Positions 57,133-64,000 of a DNA stretch of 64,000 nucleotides are shown in pieces; within the stretch, counting starts at the first letter, position 1, and each line of letters opens with the position of its first letter. The position numbers and the translations under genes are program-made. The notes beneath the pieces are model-generated. The model saw only the letters and a list, made by a program, of their open reading frames with translations. It made no database searches and was not told the DNA's origin. Source of the stretch: Deinandra increscens subsp. villosa. Lineage: Eukaryota; Streptophyta; Magnoliopsida; Asterales; Asteraceae. Where the stretch lies: the NCBI GenBank assembly GCA_039602395.1, contig JBCNJP010000006.1, positions 56,199,502-56,263,501 of the forward strand. Direction: 5' to 3'.

Positions 57133-59712
57133 ACGTTTAGATTACTTTGGTTCATTTAGAAACTTGAAAATATGTTACAAAAAGTTGACGGGATCAGATC
57201 TGGTCCGTGAACTATTTTTCATGATTTTTATGTCTTAAAACATGTTGTAACTTATAAAAGTCATCTAGTTTGTAACTAGTCTTTTTAGGGAAAGTTTGAA
57301 CATTTATGATAAGTCTTTTAAGGTATAAAAATCCATGTATTTAAGTCCAAATAATTGATGTAAATGAAGTGTTATTAAATGCATTTTTACTAGATCTAGT
57401 AAAAATAAAACAATCTATTTTTTTATGTTTTGGTGAAATAAATTCACCAACACATTAAGTCTTGGTCTTTGGTAACTAGCTTTTTATAAAATGTGACATA
57501 TTTTATAAAAGATAAGTTTAAGACATAACCTTTTGGTTAAGACTTTCCAAGAATATTTGATTTACAAAATGACTTTTATTTACAAAAGTTTCTTGTATTT
57601 TTACCAAGTTATTAATTTGTTAACTTTTATAAGTCCATGTTTTATAAAACTTAAGTCCATGATCATCCATTTTGTCCAATGTAAGCCTTGTGATTTATAA
57701 GATTTAAAGATGATAACATCATGATTTAACTAGTTTTAATAAGTCCTTTGCCCAAGTTGAAGGTTACTAGTTAGATTGATAACATAGGTTAAACAATATA
57801 TACATAAGTAAGTATAGATCATCGACTAGCAAAGCTAGGACATTTATGTTCAAGAATCTTGAACAAATCAACTAACAACTTAGTTGTTAGGACAAACATC
57901 AACTAACACAAAGTGTTAGGACCAAGGATGATATAAATACTTGAAATGTAAATGCAATAAGTATAAAACATAAATATAAATTGCAAGGAAATGTAAATAA
58001 CAAGTAAGTAACTTCATGCAAAGACTTGTTGGTTAAAATGATCTAGATCTTTGCATGATACTTTCATAAGATTTCTCAAATGCAAAGTCCCAAGAAATGG
58101 CTAGTTTAAGCTCTTTAAGAACACCAAAACTTGTTAGATCAAGTCACTTGTATTATTCCACCCAAGTGTTGGTGATTAGAGGATTAGAGAAAGAATGGTT
58201 AGGTCTAGACTCTTGAAGGACCAAGTGTGTTGCATAAAATGTAAAAAGAAAAGATAGGTTTTTGATCTCAAGACTTGTAGGTGATGTTGGGTGAAAAACA
58301 TAAGTAAAAAGGGGTTAAAAGACTCACAATGGGGTGTTGGGTTGAAACCGTGGAAAAGAGGAGAAAAAGGGAAGTTCCGGCGGCCTTGGGCTTCTCCGGC
58401 GGCGGCGCACAGTGGTCCAGCGGTGGCCGACGGTGGCTCCACGGCGGAGGAGGGGGGGGGGGCGGCTAGAGAGAGTGAGGGAGAAGAGGGAGAGTAATTC
58501 TTGTGATTTGGGTGAAAGGTGCAAGTAAAACTTGACCCCCAACCCCTTCTTTTATACTAAAAAGTTGGTTTATTAACCTTTGGTTAATAACCCTTAATAC
58601 TTTTAATTTTGATTAATTATAATCAAAGAAAATCAATTGTAGGAGACTTGGTATAAAAGATGGTGACTTTTATAAAAATTGGAAGGGTTTTAAAGATTTA
58701 TAAATCTATAAAAGTCCATGGGTTGACTTAAATATAAAGGATTAGTGTTTATAAAAAGTTTGGAGATTAAACACTAATTTTAGTTTTTATAAAAATTACA
58801 AAGGTGATGGGTTTTAATTATAAAAATTAGTTGGGTCAACATTTATAAAATGTTTGGGTTAAATCATAATTGATTTGGGCTAGAGGGGAATGGGCCGAAA
58901 CCCAAAGGAAAAGAAGGTGGGCCGGGTTCGGTGTTGGGCCGAGAGGGGGAACGAACCGGAAGGGAAAAAAAGGGGGCGGCGGGCCGTTGGGCCGGGTCTT
59001 GGGCCGGACCGGGTCAGGTGGGTCGGCCGGGTGAGTCAGCGGGTCGGGTCAACGGACCGGGCGGCGGGTTGGGCTTGCGGGTGGGCTGGGCTAGCGGGTT
59101 GGGTAATCGGGCCGCAAGGGGAGAGGTTTGGGTTAATGGGCCGGTAAATGGGCTTCCAAACGGGTCGGGTTACGAGAAAACGAAAAGTGTCAAAGCGTTC
59201 AAATGTTATTACGAGCGTTCGGGTAAAGTTTGGTGACGAACGGAGTTCGTTTGCGACTGTTGGGCTTACGAGGCCCACTAAGGTTTTCGGTTTGTTAAAG
59301 GAATCAGTTTGGTTGCAGATTTGGGGAAAGTATCCTGACAAAGGATTTTGGAATCACAAGTCTTGAATAACCTCGAAAAGAAAACTAATATTTTTAAAAG
59401 TTTTATCGTGACAAAAATGTCGTGACGAAATTTGGTAAAATATATATAAAGTACCATTTATATATATATATATAGTTTTGTTACAAAGGTTTCATTTAAT
59501 ATCAAATGGTTTTACTAGGTTTCAATTGATTTGCAACGGATACAAACTCGGGAATTATTCTACGCAAGAAATGATATATATATATGTACTAATATATATA
59601 TAAGTTAAGATAAACACATAATTAGCACATAATGACAATTAAATACGGATTAATTACTGCTAATCAAAGTCAAAGTAACAAGGGTTGACCTGGTTTTGTG
59701 CGAGGTGTTACA
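57133..59712 (+). mobile_element. Gypsy LTR fragment ending GGTGTTACA
   Basis: A long non-coding stretch with TTTATAAAA-rich sequence, a G-rich middle (58380-59160, GGGCCGGGTC-type) and the terminal GAGGTGTTACA at 59712 is typical of large Tekay-like LTRs. Its left end is missing at the junction with the Athila-like LTR. The open frames at 58176-58540 and 58890-59340 come from G/C composition, not genes. On the right it abuts copia gag sequence. Confidence 0.5.
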
Positions 59713-59794
59713 TTTAGTCTTTTCAAAATTAATCCAAACCAAAGAATCAACTTTTTCACTTCGTAGTTTTTAATCTAGTTACAAATAAAATCAA

Positions 59795-60714
59795 TTGGAC
59801 AACATCACCAACCACAAACTCTTCGTGGTTGACACCCTGCTTACCCTATCTAATAAGGTAATTAGGATCACAATTCTTCTATCTTTGATCGGTACCTTCG
59901 ACGCCGATCACATAACCCAAGAGTCTAGACTGCATGAGACACTAAATATCAATGCATCATCATCAGACACATCCCCAGCCACAATGTTCAAACTTTTATT
60001 CAGGAACTGTCTCTTAACATGCCCACCTTCTTGCAACCCCAACAAGTCACATCACCTCGAGTTCGAGACGAACTCCGTCCTCGGCTCTCACTGATTCTGT
60101 TATTTCTCCGTCCCCTGCCGACATTCAGTAGCTAACTCTTTATCGATTCACCTTGATTATTCCTCCTAACTGATCCACCCAGATCATATCCCGAATCTTA
60201 TCCAAAGTAAACTTGTTAGTCCCCGCCGCACTAGACACGTCTGTTACAGTTCCGAACCAAGTACAGGCAATGACCATAATAGCAGTAACACCTGGACTTA
60301 GTCTTTAAGTTTAATTCCCACAGACTCTAGTCTGGACAGAATTGAATTCATGTTGTTGATGTAAGTTGTTACCGAGGCACCTTCACCCATTCTTGTGTTC
60401 ACAATCTCTCGAATCAGGAAAATCTTATTGGCCACCAACAACTTTTCATACATATTAGACATGGAACTCATTATGCCCGCAGCTGTCGTTTCCTTCAGGA
60501 TATTAAACGTAACATCCTTAGATAACGGCAGTTTAATAACAGCTTTGGCCTTCTTATCTAGACTTACGCAATCAGCTTACTTCATTTCTTCCGGCTTCTC
60601 TCCCAAATAAGTATCTAACTATTTCTCAATCAGCAAGTCCTATACTTGCATATTCCACCAAGAAAAGTCTCTCCCGTCAAATTTCTCAATTCAGATCTTC
60701 TTGTCTTCAACCAT
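59795..60714 (-). pseudogene. Ty1/copia gag-protease pseudogene
   Basis: From ATG 60714 (MVEDKKI) the frame reads KFDGRDFSWWNMQV, DKKAKAVIKLPLSKDVTFNI, YEKLLVANKIFLIREIVNTR and YINNMNSILSRLESVGIKL, the UBN2-type gag of plant copia. A zinc knuckle relic (CWGCKKVGHVKRQF, last Cys lost) and a protease start (LDSWVM) follow at about 60040-59930. Several stops and shifts are present. The remainder of pol is cut off by the gypsy LTR at 59712. Confidence 0.75.
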
Positions 60715-61536
60715 GATTACACTTGGCAAACAATATTATCAAACTTTAGAGAATTTGAACAAACTTTATCAACTGTGGAACCCCGATAAATTACAAGTTA
60801 TCTGATCTAACTTTAAACTCTAGCCCCACCTCGAAAATCCCGATCACAACCGACTCTGAAATAAGGATTTCGAACCACCTCGAAAAAATCCCTTCAACTT
60901 CGAAATCTAGATCAATTTCGAATAACACTAGCCCCAACTTCGAAATACCAAGATCCGGGTCTAATTTGAATGAGTTTACGAACTTTTGATTTATAAAAAC
61001 TGTAAACTCAAACTTCAGGAACTAAAGTGTCAAAAATTCAAAGTTAAAATAAATATTACCTCAAACTTCAGGCTAGAATTGTTAATATGATAAACTTGAG
61101 GGGCTATTTTGAAAATTCACACAAAATGACAAAAACAAGAAAAAAAGAATGTCTTTCTTCCTCTCGCATTAGATGGAACCGAGAAAAAATGACGACTATC
61201 TTCCTTTTTTTTTCTTAGCACTTCCACCGTGAATCGAACGGCGACACACCGTTTGTACACCACCGGAGATCGAACCCCCGCACAACACCGGCGAAAACCA
61301 CCGCACACTGCCGGCAACTCACACCACCGGTGAAAAAACCGAATCCAAAAGACCCGAAAAAGAAAACCAGCGTTAACGACGAACAAATCAGGAAAAATAA
61401 AGAACCGAACATAATCAAACCTCACTAACAACTCAGATTTGAAAGAAACTTGCCTCGACTGACAACGACAGCAAAAAAACACTCAGATCTATCGAATGAA
61501 ACAACAAGAACCACGGACCACGGCTCCGATGACGGT
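60715..61536 (-). mobile_element. Copia leader with probable primer site
   Basis: Minus strand between LTR and gag. Immediately inside the LTR, CATCGGAGCCGTGGT (about 61531-61517) resembles the iMet primer site TATCAGAGCCATGGT. The 121-codon frame at 61482-61117 lies here and has no family match I recognise. Confidence 0.5.
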
Positions 61537-62123
61537 TGTTAGGCCACACCGGGTATCGGGCACACACAAACACAACGAGAGAAAACAAAGAAAGTAAGGA
61601 ACACGAGAAGTTTTAACGTGGCTAGATGAAAACCGATATACATCCATGGGCCACACTATGTATTTTCAGTTTTACAAAGGTGCTTACACTATAAGAGCAT
61701 TCACAATAGGTTTTTCATCCTCATCTCTATAATTTATACTTTTATTATTATTTTTTCTCTCTTTTCACTCACAACCATGATTAAATAATACTTTTTATAC
61801 CTTTATCATTATCTTTTCTCTCTCTTTCAATCCTCAAATTTTAGCAAATCACCAACTTTTTTTGTCAAATATGTAGATTTGTTAAACTTTTTCTCTCTCC
61901 GCTACTTACAACCACTCACAACCAAACCTTAAATTTTACAGATTTACACTCACATATTTTTAAAAAAACCTACCATGAATGCTCTAAACGCTATTTATAA
62001 ACTAAGATTTAGGGTTACAGTGGACCGGACCATAACATAGTAGGCCAAGCCCATAAGCCACTAAAAACTTCAAACTTGGGCATAAGTCCTTTACAATCGG
62101 GCCTAAAACCTCACAACCTAACA
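61537..62123 (-). mobile_element. Copia 5' LTR with Tourist MITE inside
   Basis: Minus strand TGTTAGGTTGTGAGG...GTGTGGCCTAACA; the ends TGTTAGG/CCTAACA are perfect inverted repeats. Without the MITE it is about 294 bp, a normal copia size. It belongs to the gag-protease remnant on its left. Confidence 0.75.
61695..61984. mobile_element. Tourist-type MITE, 290 bp, TAA duplication
   Basis: GAGCATTCACAATAGG and CCTACCATGAATGCTC are inverted ends, flanked by TAA at 61692-61694 and 61985-61987. The interior is pyrimidine-rich with CTCACAACCACTCACAACC. A truncated relative lies at 33824-33950. Confidence 0.75.
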
Positions 62124-62882
62124 CTTTCTTATTATTCAATGGAGTCTCTATTCATTATTTTAGTTGTGAGTATTACTTTTATGGTTTAAGGTTGTGATTA
62201 ATTTAGCATGTTTAATGGAATAAACTATTATTATTTGACCCGTCTTGACCGGTCCATTTTTGACATATTTAGTCAGCTTGGATCGGTCCATTTTTGCTAC
62301 CATTGGCGGAAATTTTTAACCCCACCACTGATACAACCCTAAAACCGATAAAACATATTTAAAACGAGACTCATAGAACTTACTTTAGCATCTAGAACTT
62401 AAATGTTTAGCCACACTTTATCATACTTTAACGCTTTAACCTATAGTTAGCAACTAACTCGTTATTAGACTCAGTATCGAGTTCAAACTATACATCTATA
62501 CCCTTGGCTAGAGAATCACATCGACAATGATCGAAAAAGTTGAGCGAATATCCCGAAAAGTTTGGTGGGAATCTTAATTTACTTTTCTGTTCATTAGTGA
62601 TGGAATAGCCGTGTAATTTGCTCTCATTGACAAACAACTAAAAAGCTTGAGTGAGTAGCTTGATATCATATAATCCCTTTTATAATATTTTTAAATACCA
62701 CGTGCTAACCATATACGATTAGGTAAAATTATCGTTGATGAATGGAATTATCTCATAAGTCATATCTTATTACATTCGGTAAAATCAAACATAAATACGA
62801 GTGTAAGTTAACAACCTTGCAATGAAACAATAATTAAAGATAATCAAGGGCCCTACATTGAGCCTAATTAATACATGTAGGT
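62124..62882. other. Spacer and 3' region of polygalacturonase
   Basis: No ORF or element is clear. The part nearest 62883 probably contains the polygalacturonase 3' UTR. Confidence 0.4.
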
Positions 62883-63595
62883 TTAATGTTTTAGACAATC
62901 TAAATAAGGCTTAACATGGGTGGCTCTTCCATGTGCATTAATGCAGGTTCCATAAACCTTTCTTCCTGGAATTGCAGACTTGATATACACCCTATCCACC
63001 ACAATATTTGTGCATGCGACAGTTTTACTACAACTTAGATTTATCACATTATCCATGCTTGATGTGCCTGATATTCCTCTGAATGTTATATCACTCAACT
63101 TCACAGCTGCGGTCTTTATATTCAATCATCCCATACAAAGTGTTCAATAAGAAAAAGGATAACTTAGATAAGGGTTTGCAAAAAGAATAAAGACCTTAAA
63201 ATTTAAATATAGCGATGCTTTGTTCCCAAACTCCAAATCGAACGGTCATTTTACTTTTTAAACTTTGACTATTTTAAAATTTTCAAACGGAGGTTTGACT
63301 TTTTCAGAGGTCAAATGCTAAAAAGGTGAAAGTTAGAATAATCAGACGGCTATTCAAGGTGTTGGCGCATCAACGACCTTTTCGACTATGATTAGTCTCA
63401 AAGGATGATGTGGGATCAAATTTAGTGATGTGAAAATAGCACCGACCACCAAAAATAAACATAATTGGGCATGCTTACAGAGGTTTGGCAATCTTGTAGA
63501 GTGGGGCAGTAGTATTGATCAATTATAATAGGGTTATAAACTGCATCAAATTTGATTCCTGAAAATGAGATCTTTTTTGCATGGCCAATTCCTCC
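62883..63595 (-). CDS. Polygalacturonase (GH28), last two exons
   Basis: Pectin-degrading family that hydrolyses alpha-1,4 galacturonan in the cell wall. Exon A, 63595-63479, encodes GGIGHAKKISFSGIKFDAVY and NPIIIDQYYC, with acceptor TTGACAG and donor CT|GTAAGC. The last exon, 63113-62883, encodes AAVKLSDITFRGISGTSSMD to CINAHGRATHVK and stops at 62883; phase is kept. These are the C-terminal parallel beta-helix turns of plant polygalacturonases, including the NPIIIDQ.YC segment. The catalytic Asp and His motifs lie in upstream exons that are not in the window. A MITE begins 23 bases upstream of exon A, so upstream exons, if they exist, are beyond it. Both exons are open, so a live gene or a 5'-truncated copy are both possible. 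Confidence 0.8.
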
Positions 63596-63617
63596 CTGTC
63601 AAAAGAAAGCACTATCA

Positions 63618-63939
63618 CTATGTTCCCGAGTTAGATAACGGAGAGAAAAGAAAAGAAAGGAAAAGAAAGGGTGGAAAGGGAGAGAAAGGAAAGGGAGGGA
63701 TAACTTTCCTTTCTTTTCTCTCCACTTTCTCTCCAAATTGGAAGGAAACAAAATGTTAAGAAATAAGCCTACTTTTCCCTCCCTTTCCTTTCTTTTCTCT
63801 CCTTTAATGAAACTCGGGAACACAACATCTTTAATGTTCCTTTCCTTTCTCTCTTTAAATGAAACTCAGGAACACAAATACATTTTCTTTTCCTTTCCTT
63901 TCCTTTCTTTTCTCTCTTTAAGTGAACTCGGGAACATAG
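63618..63939. mobile_element. TTCCCGAG polypurine MITE cluster
   Basis: CTATGTTCCCGAG at 63618 faces CTCGGGAACATAG ending at 63939. Purine-rich left and pyrimidine-rich right halves can fold back. Internal ends (CTCGGGAACACA near 63812 and CTCAGGAACACA near 63866) show that at least two copies are nested or joined. Same family as 5547-5802. Confidence 0.6.
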
Positions 63940-64000
63940 CGTATAAGTCGAGTTTACTTCATATAGATTTATGAAAAAAAAGGTATTAGTTACGTCACCT

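Noticed and set aside
58176..59341. Several overlapping frames of 68-101 codons on both strands
   Set aside because: They come from a G-rich stretch of a gypsy LTR fragment; no domain or start context supports them.
61117..61482. 121-codon minus frame, Cys/Phe-rich
   Set aside because: It lies in the copia leader between LTR and gag; composition and position suggest chance.
1..64000. tRNA or rRNA genes
   Set aside because: No cloverleaf or rRNA-like sequence was noticed by eye; tRNA-related matches were primer binding sites only.

Overview
The window is nuclear DNA from a flowering plant, almost certainly a eudicot. It has spliced genes with GT/AG introns, A/T-rich spacers, a phospholipase D alpha gene of plant type, many plant transposon families and a plastid DNA insert. 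The LTR types and their G/C-rich hairpin motifs recall Asteraceae genomes, but that is an impression from memory and not proven here. Two runs of exactly 500 N (32078-32577, 53650-54149) are assembly gaps.

Host genes are few. Phospholipase D alpha (coding 14763 to 11035, minus strand, three coding exons, 810 residues, plus a 5' UTR exon near 15014) looks complete. A small intronless gene for a single-pass membrane protein lies at 9817-9374 (minus). The last two exons of a polygalacturonase lie at 63595-62883 (minus), with upstream exons cut off by the window edge or lost. A proline-rich ORF of unknown family with its own TATA box is at 3222-3545 (plus).

The rest is layered transposon sequence. 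From the left: a broken FAR1/MULE transposase (1-1930) fused to an unknown minus-strand ORF; a hAT-type element with a perfect 8-bp target duplication (4269-4721); a Helitron-like insert (about 6045-9340); a 2.37-kb Mutator-like element with 190-bp terminal repeats, a GRF zinc-finger gene and a decayed transposase (15882-18248); a gypsy LTR and primer site (18516-21330) carrying a 562-bp MULE MITE; a gag-only copia-like remnant (21540-25458); decayed gypsy pol (25498-26845); and a minus-strand copia element (26848-32077) running into the first gap.

The middle holds LINE fragments, a Tourist MITE split by a LINE (34247-35784), and a three-level nest: a hAT transposase pseudogene split by a PIF/Harbinger element (37941-45805), which is itself split by a full-length LINE (37980-43588). 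The right third has a second Helitron-like insert (48072-51733) that splits one copy of a tandem repeat whose other copy preserves the unsplit site, a palindrome array (52934-53113), a plastid atpB/atpE insert (55015-55461), an Athila-like LTR (55873-57132), a gypsy LTR fragment (57133-59712), a copia gag-protease remnant with its 5' LTR (59713-62123) and MITEs.

The transposon genes do not form a pathway. Target duplications and split frames give their order of arrival. The least explained signals are promoter-proximal hairpins shared by unrelated LTRs, MSA-like (AACGG) promoter motifs next to an unknown divergent ORF pair, and the GRF gene carried by the young MULE.
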